Origin: Solirubrobacter sp963798325
Lineage (GTDB): Bacteria; Actinomycetota; Thermoleophilia; Solirubrobacterales; Solirubrobacteraceae
DNA length: 64,000 bases
Direction: 5' to 3'
NCBI GenBank assembly: GCA_963798325.1
Contig: CAWCSS010000001.1
Location: 434,001 to 498,000, forward strand
Under the pieces are notes generated by a model, which saw only the letters and a list, made by a program, of their open reading frames with translations, had not been told where the DNA came from and did no database searches. A program made the translations under genes and the position numbers. Below are positions 45,332 through 53,346 of this stretch, one piece after another. The stretch's first letter is position 1. Every line of letters begins with the position of its first letter.

Positions 45332-45520
45332 CTAAGCCTTGGTTACTTTGCCCGCTTTGAGGCAGCGCGTGCAGACATAGACGCGCTTGGGAGCACCGCT
45401 CTCAACGATCCGGACCTTCTGGACGTTGATATCGAAGCGACGCTTGGTGGCGACCATGGAGTGCGAGCGGCTTTGACCAAAAGCCGGGCGCTTGCCGCAG
45501 GAGTGACAGATTCGAGCCAT
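45332..45520 (-). CDS. rpmB: 50S ribosomal protein L28
   Basis: A 62-residue L28 with MARICHSCGKRPAFGQSRSH, KRRFDINVQKVRI and the second Cys pair VCTRCLKAGKV, so it is the zinc-binding C+ form. The ATG at 45520 is 10 nt after a TATACT. It begins the leftward housekeeping supercluster. Confidence 0.96.
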   Translation of the reverse strand: MARICHSCGKRPAFGQSRSHSMVATKRRFDINVQKVRIVESGAPKRVYVCTRCLKAGKVTKA

Positions 45521-45530
45521 CGGAGCGGAG

Positions 45531-45559
45531 AGTATAGGAGCCGGGGCGGCGGGTACCGT
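45531..45559. promoter_or_regulatory. divergent -10-like hexamers for rpmB (TATACT) and the kinase (TACCGT)
   Basis: Minus-strand TATACT (45531-45536) is 10 nt before the rpmB ATG. Plus-strand TACCGT (45554-45559) is 7 nt before the kinase ATG at 45567. Confidence 0.45.
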
Positions 45560-45566
45560 GTGTGCG

Positions 45567-47561
45567 ATGCCCGCGGCCACCCCGCCACGCGTTTCCCTAC
45601 CCGATCGCTACCGCGTGATCCGCCACCTGGCCAACGGCGGGATGGCCAGTGTGTGGGAGGCGCACGACGAGCTTTTGGACCGCGATGTCGCGGTGAAGGT
45701 GCTCGCTTCCCACCTCGGCGAGGACGAGCGCGCACGGCGCCGCTTTCAGCGCGAGGCGCGGGCCGCGGCGGGTCTTTCCAGCCACCAGAACGTCGTCACG
45801 ATCTACGACGTCGGCGAATGGCGCGACCGCGTGTTCATGGTCATGGAGCTCATGCGCGGGGGCACCGTCGGGGACCGCGTGAAGTCCGGCCGCCCGCCGG
45901 GCCATGAAGAGGTGTTGCGGTGGCTGCGCGAGGCCGCCGGAGCGCTCGACACCGCCCACGACGCCGGCGTCGTGCATCGCGACATCAAGCCCGGCAACCT
46001 CCTGCTCGACGATCACTCGCGGCTCGCCGTCGCGGACTTCGGGATCGCCCGGCTCGCCTGGGAGGACCAGCTGACCGCCACCGGGCAGGTGCTCGGGACG
46101 GCCGCCTACCTCTCACCCGAGCAGGCCCTCGGCGAGGCCGCGACGCCCGCCTCGGACCGCTACGCGCTGGCCGTCGTGGCCTACGAGCTGCTGGTCGGCG
46201 AGCGACCGTTCGACGCCGAGCATTTCGCCGCGCAGGCGCGTGCGCACGTCGAGGACCCGGTCCCGCCCGCGTCATCGCGCGCTGACGGTCTGTCAAAGGC
46301 GGTTGACGCGGTGTTGGAACGCGGACTGGCGAAGGACGCGGCCGACCGCTGGGATTCCGCGGCCGCGTTCGTCGAGGCGCTCGACCGCACGCTCGGCCCG
46401 AACGCGGCCGCGGAAGCGACGCGTCCGACGAGGCGCCTGTTCGGCGGCGGTAAGCGCGCGGCCGCGGGCGCTGCGGGCGCGGCCGGCGCGGCGGGCGCGG
46501 CCGGCGCCGCCGGCGCTGCGCGTGCCGATGACACCGCGGAGCAGGACGCATGGGCGGACGGCGGTCGCAGCGCGGCGCGTGGCGGCGCGGGCGGACGCGG
46601 CGCGGCGAGCGGCGGCGCGGGGAGCGGCGGCGCGGCGGACGGCGGGCGCGGCGCGGCGAGCGGCGACTCCGCGGGCGGGCGCGGCGCGGCGGAGAGCGGG
46701 CGCGGCGCGGCGAGCGGCGGCCCGGCAGGCGGGCGCGGCGCGGCGAGCGGCGGCTCCGCGGGCGGGCGCGGCGCGGCGGACGGCGGGCGCGGCGCGGCAA
46801 GCGGCGCCCCCGCGGGCGGACGCGGCGCGGCGGACGGCGGGCGCGGCGCAGCGAGCGGCGGCCCCGCGGTCGGACGCGGCGCGGCGAGCGGCGGCTCGGC
46901 GGGCGGGCGGCCCCCGGCCCGTAACGGCAACGGGCGTGCGACCACTCCGCAGCCCTCTCGGGGGCGCAGCGCGGCTCCGTTGATCGCCGGGCTTGGCGCC
47001 CTGCTGTTGCTCGCGGTCGTCGGGGCGATTCTGCTGGCGGGGCGTGGGAACGGCGGCGGCGACGAGGATCAGGCACGCAACACGCCGACGGCAGAGGCCA
47101 CGAAGACGGCGAAGGCCGAGAAGACGGCCGAGCCGACGGACACGCCGACCGCTGAGCCGACCGACACGCCCACGGCGGAGCCGACCGACACGCCGACCGC
47201 TGAGCCGACCGACACGCCCACACCGGAGGCGACGCCCGCGACGCCCAGCGGAGAGCCGGACCTGAAGGCGGCCACCGCGGCGCAGCTGGCCGGATACAAC
47301 GCACGAACGGCCGGCGACTATCAGACCGCGCTGACCAAGGCCCGTGAAGCGCAGCAGCTGTGTGCCGGCGCGCACGAGCTGAGCCCGTGCGGCTATGCGC
47401 TCTTCGAGGAGGGCGCGGCGCTGAACGCCCTCGGGGATCCCGACGCGGCGATCCCGGTCCTGCAGCGTCGCCTCGACGAGTACGGCGACAACGAGAGCGG
47501 TGAGGTCCGCAAGGAGCTCAAGAAGGCCCAGAAGGCCCAGAAGGACGCAAAAAAAAACTGA
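45567..47561 (+). CDS. PknB-like membrane Ser/Thr protein kinase with TPR-like sensor domain
   Basis: The kinase domain (about 14-275) has LANGGMASVWEA, K44 in VAVKVL, H137-R138-D139 in VHRDIKPGNLLL, D157-F158-G159 and GTAAYLSPEQ, so it should be active. Residues about 295-450 are an Ala/Gly/Arg linker of repeated GGRGAASGG-type units. One membrane helix spans 471-492. Outside are a Thr/Pro stalk with repeated TAEPTDTP (506-560) and a C-terminal TPR-like module (565-645; TAGDYQTALTKAREAQQL). The ATG at 45567 is 7 nt after a TACCGT. It ends next to ribH, convergent. Confidence 0.93.
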   Translation: MPAATPPRVSLPDRYRVIRHLANGGMASVWEAHDELLDRDVAVKVLASHLGEDERARRRFQREARAAAGLSSHQNVVTIYDVGEWRDRVFMVMELMRGGTVGDRVKSGRPPGHEEVLRWLREAAGALDTAHDAGVVHRDIKPGNLLLDDHSRLAVADFGIARLAWEDQLTATGQVLGTAAYLSPEQALGEAATPASDRYALAVVAYELLVGERPFDAEHFAAQARAHVEDPVPPASSRADGLSKAVDAVLERGLAKDAADRWDSAAAFVEALDRTLGPNAAAEATRPTRRLFGGGKRAAAGAAGAAGAAGAAGAAGAARADDTAEQDAWADGGRSAARGGAGGRGAASGGAGSGGAADGGRGAASGDSAGGRGAAESGRGAASGGPAGGRGAASGGSAGGRGAADGGRGAASGAPAGGRGAADGGRGAASGGPAVGRGAASGGSAGGRPPARNGNGRATTPQPSRGRSAAPLIAGLGALLLLAVVGAILLAGRGNGGGDEDQARNTPTAEATKTAKAEKTAEPTDTPTAEPTDTPTAEPTDTPTAEPTDTPTPEATPATPSGEPDLKAATAAQLAGYNARTAGDYQTALTKAREAQQLCAGAHELSPCGYALFEEGAALNALGDPDAAIPVLQRRLDEYGDNESGEVRKELKKAQKAQKDAKKN

Positions 47562-47969
47562 CTACAAGGACGTCTTCAGGCGGGCCAGGGCCAGGACCGC
47601 CTCAGCGGCGTGGGCGCCCTGATCACGCTTGCCGCCACCGGTCCGGGCCAGGGCCTGGTCCATGTTCTCGACGGTGAGCACGCCGAAGGAGCAGGGCACG
47701 CCGGTGGAGAGCTGGACGTCCATGATCCCGCGAGCGGCCTCGTTGCACACGTAGTCGTAGTGGGAGGTCTCGCCGCGGATGACCGCACCGAGGCAGGCCA
47801 CGCCGGCGTAGCGGCCCGTATCGGCCAGCACCCGCGCCGCGAACGGCAGCTCGTACGCGCCCGGGACCTCGAAGACGTCGGCTTCGCCCTCGAAGACGCC
47901 CTGGGCGCCCGCGACGAGGCGCTCGGCGAGGTCCGCGTAGAAGCGGCCGACGACGATCGCGAACTTCAC
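47562..47969 (-). CDS. ribH: 6,7-dimethyl-8-ribityllumazine synthase
   Basis: RibH condenses the pyrimidine intermediate with dihydroxybutanone phosphate. It has FEVPGAYELPFAARVLADTG, ACLGAVIRGETSHYDYVCNE and PCSFGVLTVENMDQAL; 135 residues is near normal, though the N-terminus is short (KFAIVVGRFYADLAE). The GTG overlaps the ribBA stop (GTGA). It is the last gene of the rib operon; its stop lies next to the stop of the convergent kinase gene. Confidence 0.95.
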   Translation of the reverse strand: MKFAIVVGRFYADLAERLVAGAQGVFEGEADVFEVPGAYELPFAARVLADTGRYAGVACLGAVIRGETSHYDYVCNEAARGIMDVQLSTGVPCSFGVLTVENMDQALARTGGGKRDQGAHAAEAVLALARLKTSL

Positions 47970-49235
47970 GGCTGCCTCGAGCGGTCGTGAACGGCTTCCT
48001 CGTGAACCATCTCCTCGTCCAGCGCGAGGCCCTGGTGGTGCAGCGTGTGGCCCATGCGGTCGCGCTTGGCGCGCAGGTAGGCCTCGTTGTGCGGGTTGGG
48101 CGCGTGCTCGATCGGCACCTGCGCGGCCACGCTCAGCCCGTAGCCCTCCAAGCCGCGGATCTTCTTCGGATTGTTGGTGAGGATGCGGATCGACGACAGC
48201 CCCAGGTCGACCAGGATCTGCGCGCCGATGCCGTAGTCGCGCAGGTCGACGGGCAGGCCGAGCTCGAGGTTCGCGTCAACCGTGTCCATCCCCTGGTCCT
48301 GCAGGTTGTAGGCGCGCAGCTTGTTCAGCAGCCCGATGCCGCGTCCCTCCTGCGCGAGGTAGAGCAGGACGCCGGAGCCCTCGCGCTCGATCATCGCCAG
48401 CGCGGACTCCAGCTGCTCGCCGCAGTCGCAGCGCAAGGAGTGGAAGACGTCGCCGGTGAGGCACTCCGAATGCACGCGCACGAGCACGTCCGAGGCCCCG
48501 GCGACGTCACCCTTGACCAGCGCCACATGGTGCTTGCCGTCCACCAGCGAGCGGTAGCCGACCGCTGAGAACTCGCCGAACCCGGTCGGCAGGCGCGTCT
48601 CCACGACCCGCTCGACCAGCTGATCGTGCTTGCGCCGGTAGGCGATCAGGTCGGCGACGGTGATCATCTTGAGGTCGTGCTTGGCGCAGTAGCGCTGGAG
48701 GTCGTCGACCCGGGCCATCGTGCCGTCGTCGTTCATGACCTCGCAGATCACGCCCGCGGGGTTCAGGCCCGCCAGGCGCGCGAGATCGACGGCGGCCTCG
48801 GTCTGCCCCGTGCGCTCCAGCACGCCGCCGGGCTTGGCCTTCAGCGGGAACACGTGTCCCGGCTGGACCAGATCCCGCGGGGCGCTCTCCGGGTCGATCG
48901 CCACCTGGATCGTGCGCGCCCGGTCGGCGGCGCTGATCCCGGTCGTGATCCCGTCGCGCGCCTCGATCGAGACCGTGAACGCGGTCTCGAACGGCGACTC
49001 GTTCTTGGCCGCCATCAGGTCCAGCCCGAGCTCCTCGCAGCGCTGGGGCGTCAGCGCGAGGCAGATCGAGCCCGCGCCCCTCCTTGGCCATGAAGTTGAT
49101 CGCCTCGGGCGTCGCGAACTGGGCGGCCATCGTCAGGTCGCCCTCGTTCTCGCGGTCCTCGTCGTCGCAGACGACGACCATGTGCCCGGCGCGGATCTCC
49201 TCCAGGGCCTCCTCGACGGTCGCGAATGGCCTCAT
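47966..49235 (-). CDS. ribBA: bifunctional DHBP synthase / GTP cyclohydrolase II, interrupted by a one-base frameshift
   Basis: RibBA supplies both riboflavin precursors. The RibB part starts MRPFATVEEALEEI and has VVCDDEDRENEGDL, but the frame is lost after INFMAKEG; the adjacent frame continues with GSICLALTPQRCEELGL. Removing one base of the CCCC run at 49077-49080 (plus strand) restores KEGAGSICLAL. The RibA part is intact: VRVHSECLTGDVFHSLRCDCGEQL (zinc cysteines), AQEGRGIGLLNKL and GIGAQILVDLGL. The ATG overlaps the ribE stop (ATGA). An extra base from sequencing is the simplest reading. Confidence 0.94.
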
Positions 49236-49813
49236 GCGGTCAGCTTCTCCACGTACTTGGCGAGCACATCAACCTCCAGGTTGACCGGCCGTCCGGGCCC
49301 GGCCGTTCCGAGCGTCGTGCGCTCGAGCGTCTCAGGGATCAGGGAAACGGAGAACGAGTCGTCGTCGACGGCGGATACGGTCAGCGACACGCCGTCCACC
49401 GCGATCGAGCCCTTTTCGACGACATAGCGCAGCAGTCCGGCGGGCGCGGCGAACGTTACGACGCGGGCGAACCCGTCCTCGCGCGTCTCGCGCACCGTGG
49501 CCACGCCGTCGACGTGGCCCTGCACGAAGTGGCCGCCCATCCTGTCGGCCGCGCGCAGCGGGAGCTCCAGGTTGACCGTGCCGCCCGCGCTGACCTCGGC
49601 CAACGAGGACCGCCGCAGCGACTCGTTCATGACGTCGGCGGTGAACACGCCGCCGGCGACGGTGGTGGCCGTCAGGCAGACGCCGTTGACCGCCACGCTG
49701 TCGCCGAGGCCGATCTCGCCCGCGAGCGACGTGCTGATGGAGAGGCGCACGCCGTCCGCCGTGGCGTCCACCGCCTCGACCGTTCCGAGATCCGCGACCA
49801 GCCCGGTGAACAC
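49232..49813 (-). CDS. ribE: riboflavin synthase alpha chain
   Basis: Riboflavin synthase converts two lumazines to riboflavin. The tandem-barrel pattern is visible: FTGLVADLGTVEAV and GDSVAVNGVCLTAT, then repeated as GHFVQGHVDGVATV and GSIAVDGVSLTVSAV. The GTG at 49813, 2 bp after the ribD stop, gives 193 residues starting directly at the conserved MFTGLV-type beginning. Confidence 0.95.
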   Translation of the reverse strand: MFTGLVADLGTVEAVDATADGVRLSISTSLAGEIGLGDSVAVNGVCLTATTVAGGVFTADVMNESLRRSSLAEVSAGGTVNLELPLRAADRMGGHFVQGHVDGVATVRETREDGFARVVTFAAPAGLLRYVVEKGSIAVDGVSLTVSAVDDDSFSVSLIPETLERTTLGTAGPGRPVNLEVDVLAKYVEKLTA

Positions 49814-49815
49814 GC

Positions 49816-50937
49816 CTACCACTCCCGCATGCGGGCGGTGATCAGCACGTCGTCGGCGACCCGGGAGCATTCCAGCGACAGCGCGCGGACGGCGGAGGCG
49901 ATGCGCTCGGCGCCCTCACCCTCCATCGGGTCACGCGCGCTCGAGCCGCCGAGCAGGACGGGGGCCACGAACAGGCGGATCTCGTCGACCTCACCGGCGT
50001 CCAGGAACGCGCCCGCGAGGCGCGGGCCGCCCTCGAGCAGGATCGCGGTGATGCCCTGCGCGCCGAGCTGGACGAGCGAGTTGCGCACGCGGTCGGGCTC
50101 GTTGGCGCCGGTGGCGACGAGGATCTCGGCGCCGGCGATCTCCAGCGCGTCGACCGCGGCGCGATGCGCGGCGCGGGTGACGACGACCGTCAGCGGGACC
50201 TCGGCGGCGCCGCGGACGAGCTGGGAGTCCAGCGGCAGGCGGGCCTCGGAGTCGAAGACGATCCGCCGCGGCTGGCGGTGCACGCCGTCGATCCGGGCGG
50301 TCAGCTGCGGATCGTCGGTCAAGGCGGTGCCGATCCCGACCGCCACCGCGTCGACCTCAGCGCGCCAGTGGTGCGAGAGGCGCCGCGAGTCCTCGCCGGA
50401 GATCCACTTCGAGTCCCCGGTGCGGGTCGCGACCTTGCCGTCCAGCGTCATCGCCGACTTGAACAGCACCCACGGGCGTCCCGTGCGCGCGTGCTTGCGG
50501 AACGGCTGATTGAGCCGCCGCGCGGCCACCGCCGCCTCGCCGTCGGCGATCACGACGTCGATCCCCTCGTCGCGCAGGATGCCCGGTCCGCGGCCGGCGG
50601 CCTTCTCGGTCGGGTCGTCGCTGGCGATCACGACGCGGGCGATCCCGGCCTCGACGATCGCGTCCGTGCACGGCGGCGTGCGGCCGGTGTGGCAGCACGG
50701 CTCCAACGACACGTACATGGTCGCGCCGCGCGCGTCGGCGGGGTTGCAGCTCATCAGGGCCGCGCGCTCGGCGTGCGGGCCCCCGAGCTCGGCGTGGAAG
50801 CCCTCCCCCACGACGCGGCCGTCCTTGACGATCACGGCGCCGACCAGCGGATTGGGGCTCGTGGCGCCGCGGCCCTTGGCGGCGAGCTCGATCGCCCGGT
50901 CGAGATGCTCGTGGTCGGTGGACTGAAGAGTGCTCAC
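49816..50937 (-). CDS. ribD: bifunctional riboflavin deaminase/reductase RibD
   Basis: The N-terminal deaminase (about 10-150) has the zinc site HAERAALMS and EPCCHTGRTPPC; the C-terminal reductase (about 155-373) has RPWVLFKSAMTLDGKVAT, AVGIGTALTDDPQLT and LLEGGPRLAGAFLDAG. At 373 residues it is complete. It is the first gene of ribD-ribE-ribBA-ribH. Its upstream gap is only 34 bp, so there is no room for an FMN riboswitch; a perfect palindrome lies there instead. Confidence 0.96.
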   Translation of the reverse strand: MSTLQSTDHEHLDRAIELAAKGRGATSPNPLVGAVIVKDGRVVGEGFHAELGGPHAERAALMSCNPADARGATMYVSLEPCCHTGRTPPCTDAIVEAGIARVVIASDDPTEKAAGRGPGILRDEGIDVVIADGEAAVAARRLNQPFRKHARTGRPWVLFKSAMTLDGKVATRTGDSKWISGEDSRRLSHHWRAEVDAVAVGIGTALTDDPQLTARIDGVHRQPRRIVFDSEARLPLDSQLVRGAAEVPLTVVVTRAAHRAAVDALEIAGAEILVATGANEPDRVRNSLVQLGAQGITAILLEGGPRLAGAFLDAGEVDEIRLFVAPVLLGGSSARDPMEGEGAERIASAVRALSLECSRVADDVLITARMREW

Positions 50938-50949
50938 AACGTCTCAGTA

Positions 50950-50972
50950 ACGATATTGACTCGCGAGTCAAT
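50950..50972 (-). promoter_or_regulatory. rib operon promoter/operator: -10-like TATCGT beside an 18-bp perfect palindrome
   Basis: ATTGACTCGCGAGTCAAT (50955-50972) is a perfect palindrome. TATCGT on the minus strand (50950-50955) follows it directly and is 12 nt before the ribD GTG. The palindrome would occupy the spacer between -35 and -10, a classic repressor site; it also overlaps the stop codon of the SanA-like gene. Confidence 0.55.
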
Positions 50973-51616
50973 CATCCCGCAGACGTCCGGCCGTCGCCAG
51001 TGATCGGCAGCTCAGGCCCCAGGAAATGGGGGTCCGCACCGGTGACGACGTCCGCCAGGGTCTTCACCCGCGCCGCCGCCTCACGCACCTGCAGCCGCCG
51101 CATCACCCGCCCGTAGTCGCGCCGGTCGGCCACGTAGCCGGTGGCCTTCAGGCCGGCGTGGCGGGCGTCATAGAGCGCACGCGCCATGTGGAACCTCTGG
51201 GTCACGACGATGGCGGAGCGCACGTCGAAGACCCGCTTCGCCCGCTGCGCCGAGTCCCACGTGTCAAAGCCCGCGTGGTCGGTGAAGATGTCCTCGGCCG
51301 GGATGCCCCGGGCCAGCAGGATGCGCTTCATCGTGCCGACCTCGTCGTAGTTGACGCGGCCGTGATCGCCCGAGAGCAGCAGCTTGTCGACCTTGCCCGC
51401 CTCGTAGAGCTCGGCGGCGGCGTCGATGCGGTCCGAGAGCATCGAGGAGGGCGCGCCGTTGGGCATCACCTGCGCGCCGAGCACCAGCGCGGCCTGGGCG
51501 TGCGGGACCTCGCGCGTGTCCGTCGTGCTCCCGCGGCCACCGAGGAAGACGAGCAGGTTGGGGGCCGCCAGGGCCACGATCAAGAAGCCGGCGGCTATCG
51601 CGACGACGCGCTTCAC
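50972..51616 (-). CDS. SanA/YdcF-like DUF218 membrane protein
   Basis: A 214-residue protein with one N-terminal membrane helix (about 3-24) and a DUF218 domain outside: ALVLGAQVMPNGAPSSMLSDRIDAA, KLLLSGDHGRVNYDEVGTM, AGFDTWDSAQRAKRVF and AIVVTQRFHMARALYDARHAG. E. coli SanA affects envelope permeability; others act in peptidoglycan or polysaccharide modification. The GTG overlaps the stop of the upstream glycosyltransferase gene (GTGA); an ATG at 51634 is an alternative. Confidence 0.88.
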   Translation of the reverse strand: MKRVVAIAAGFLIVALAAPNLLVFLGGRGSTTDTREVPHAQAALVLGAQVMPNGAPSSMLSDRIDAAAELYEAGKVDKLLLSGDHGRVNYDEVGTMKRILLARGIPAEDIFTDHAGFDTWDSAQRAKRVFDVRSAIVVTQRFHMARALYDARHAGLKATGYVADRRDYGRVMRRLQVREAAARVKTLADVVTGADPHFLGPELPITGDGRTSAG

Positions 51617-53346
51617 TGCGCTCCAGTGTCGCATGCGGGCAACCTGTAGATCGAGATCTCCGGCCCCGGGTGGTCGTATTCGAGCGGGTAGTAGTTGAAC
51701 GAGTAGTCGAAGGAGAACCCGGGCTTGGCGTCGCCGTACGGGGACACGTGGAAGACCTCGTCGCCCCGCCGCTTCAACTCGGCGTAGTAGTCGATGGCGT
51801 CGGGGACCTTGCCGGGCGCGGCGAACGCGCGGCCGTACTGGGTCGAGCCCGTCACGACCCAGCAGAAGCCGCCCTTCTCGTAGGACTCGATCAGCGCGGG
51901 CCGGATCGTGCGCTCGTAGTCCTCGAGCTTGACCACCGGGCACTCCTCGCCGCCCGTGTCGCGCAGCTTGCCGTCCAAGAAGCACGAGCGCGACGTCGCG
52001 TACTTGTTCCAGCGGTTGCCCGAGCCGGTGCCCACCGGCGGGTCGCCGAACAGCGGATGGCCGGCGTCGGCCGCCCACTGGTCGGGCGCGATCGGCTCGA
52101 CGACGATCTTGGTGCCGATCGGGATGTTCTTGACCATCCACTCGCGGGCGAGCATGCGTGTGTCGGCCTTGGCCAGCACGAGGTCGTTGTGGACGCTGAA
52201 CACGAGACCCTGCGCAAGCGCCAGCGAGGCGAGCGCGGGAAGCGCGAACCGCCAGCGCACGCGGGTCGCGAGCGCGACGATCCCGTAGGCCGCGAGCAGG
52301 CACAGGATCGGGTAGATCGGCAGCATCCAGCGGGCGAAGAAGCGCGACTGGTTGCCGAGGTAGAGCAACAGCAGGATCGGCGCCGGCGCCAGCAGCAGGG
52401 CGAGCCTGCGCTGACGTGAGACCAGCGTCGCGAACCCGCCCAGCGCCGCGATCGACGGCAGCCACCCGAAGCCCCAGGTGAACGTCGTCAGGTAGTACGA
52501 CCAGCCGCTGGTGTCGGCCAGGCCGAGCTTGCCGCCCTCGTCACCGGCGGCCTCGGTCTGCTTGCGGATGCCGTCGGTCCAGAAGGAGTGGCGGTCCAGC
52601 AGCGCGTACGGGTTGAACGCCAGGAAGGCGAGCGCGAGCACCCCGAGGGCGAGCGCCAGGTTGCGCACGCGCGCGTGCACGACGGGCGAGGCGAACGCGG
52701 CGGCGACGATCGTCACCAGCACGATCCCGGCCGTGTATTTGGTCGCGATCGCGATGCCGAGGCCCGCGGCCGCGAGCACGTACTCGCGCGTGCGGCCGGT
52801 GCGGTAGATCCCGGCCACGCCGATCAGGCACAGCGCCAGCGGCGCGAGCGTCGGCGCGTCGTTCAACGCGAAGTGCGAGTAGTGCACCGGCAGGAAGGCC
52901 ACCGCGAGCAGCGCGCCCGCGACGAACCCGGTCCGCCGGTCCTCGAACAGCCGCGCGCCCGCGATCGCCGTCAGCGGCACCGCGGCCGCGCCGAGGAACG
53001 CCGACGCGGCGCGGGCGATCGTGAACGCGCCGGTGGGGTCGGCCGCGTAGGCGCCGCCGATCGACGCCGGATCGAGCCCGTAGCGCAGCACGTAGAGGAA
53101 GTGCACGACGTACGTGAAGGCGGGCGGGTTGACGAAGTAGTGCGGGTTGAACCCGTGCCCGAACATCCCCACCGCGCGCGGCACGAAGTGGCTGTTCTCG
53201 TCGGCGTTGTAGACGTAGGGCAGGCCGGTGCGCAGGCCGATCAGCCGCAGCACGAAGGCCGCGGCGAAGAGGCCGAGCAGCGCGGCGGGCCAGGCGAGCC
53301 TCGCCGCGCTCAGGCGCGGCGCCCGGCGCTCAAGGGCAACGGACAT
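51613..53346 (-). CDS. GT-C type membrane glycosyltransferase-like protein
   Basis: A 577-residue protein with about eleven membrane helices in the first 390 residues and a soluble C-terminal domain outside. The first loop has YVYNADENSHFVPRAVGMFG, the acidic site position of ArnT/PMT-type GT-C enzymes that use lipid-linked sugars. The C-terminal domain has several cysteines (SCFLDGKL, EECPVVKL). Acceptor and donor are unknown. It overlaps the upstream gene by 17 bp and the downstream SanA-like gene by 4 bp, forming a three-gene surface operon. Confidence 0.85.
   Translation of the reverse strand: MSVALERRAPRLSAARLAWPAALLGLFAAAFVLRLIGLRTGLPYVYNADENSHFVPRAVGMFGHGFNPHYFVNPPAFTYVVHFLYVLRYGLDPASIGGAYAADPTGAFTIARAASAFLGAAAVPLTAIAGARLFEDRRTGFVAGALLAVAFLPVHYSHFALNDAPTLAPLALCLIGVAGIYRTGRTREYVLAAAGLGIAIATKYTAGIVLVTIVAAAFASPVVHARVRNLALALGVLALAFLAFNPYALLDRHSFWTDGIRKQTEAAGDEGGKLGLADTSGWSYYLTTFTWGFGWLPSIAALGGFATLVSRQRRLALLLAPAPILLLLYLGNQSRFFARWMLPIYPILCLLAAYGIVALATRVRWRFALPALASLALAQGLVFSVHNDLVLAKADTRMLAREWMVKNIPIGTKIVVEPIAPDQWAADAGHPLFGDPPVGTGSGNRWNKYATSRSCFLDGKLRDTGGEECPVVKLEDYERTIRPALIESYEKGGFCWVVTGSTQYGRAFAAPGKVPDAIDYYAELKRRGDEVFHVSPYGDAKPGFSFDYSFNYYPLEYDHPGPEISIYRLPACDTGAQ

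Noticed and set aside
50938..50971. FMN riboswitch before ribD
   Set aside because: The gap is 34 bp and contains a palindrome and -10-like hexamer; an RFN element needs more than 100 nt and conserved motifs that are absent.
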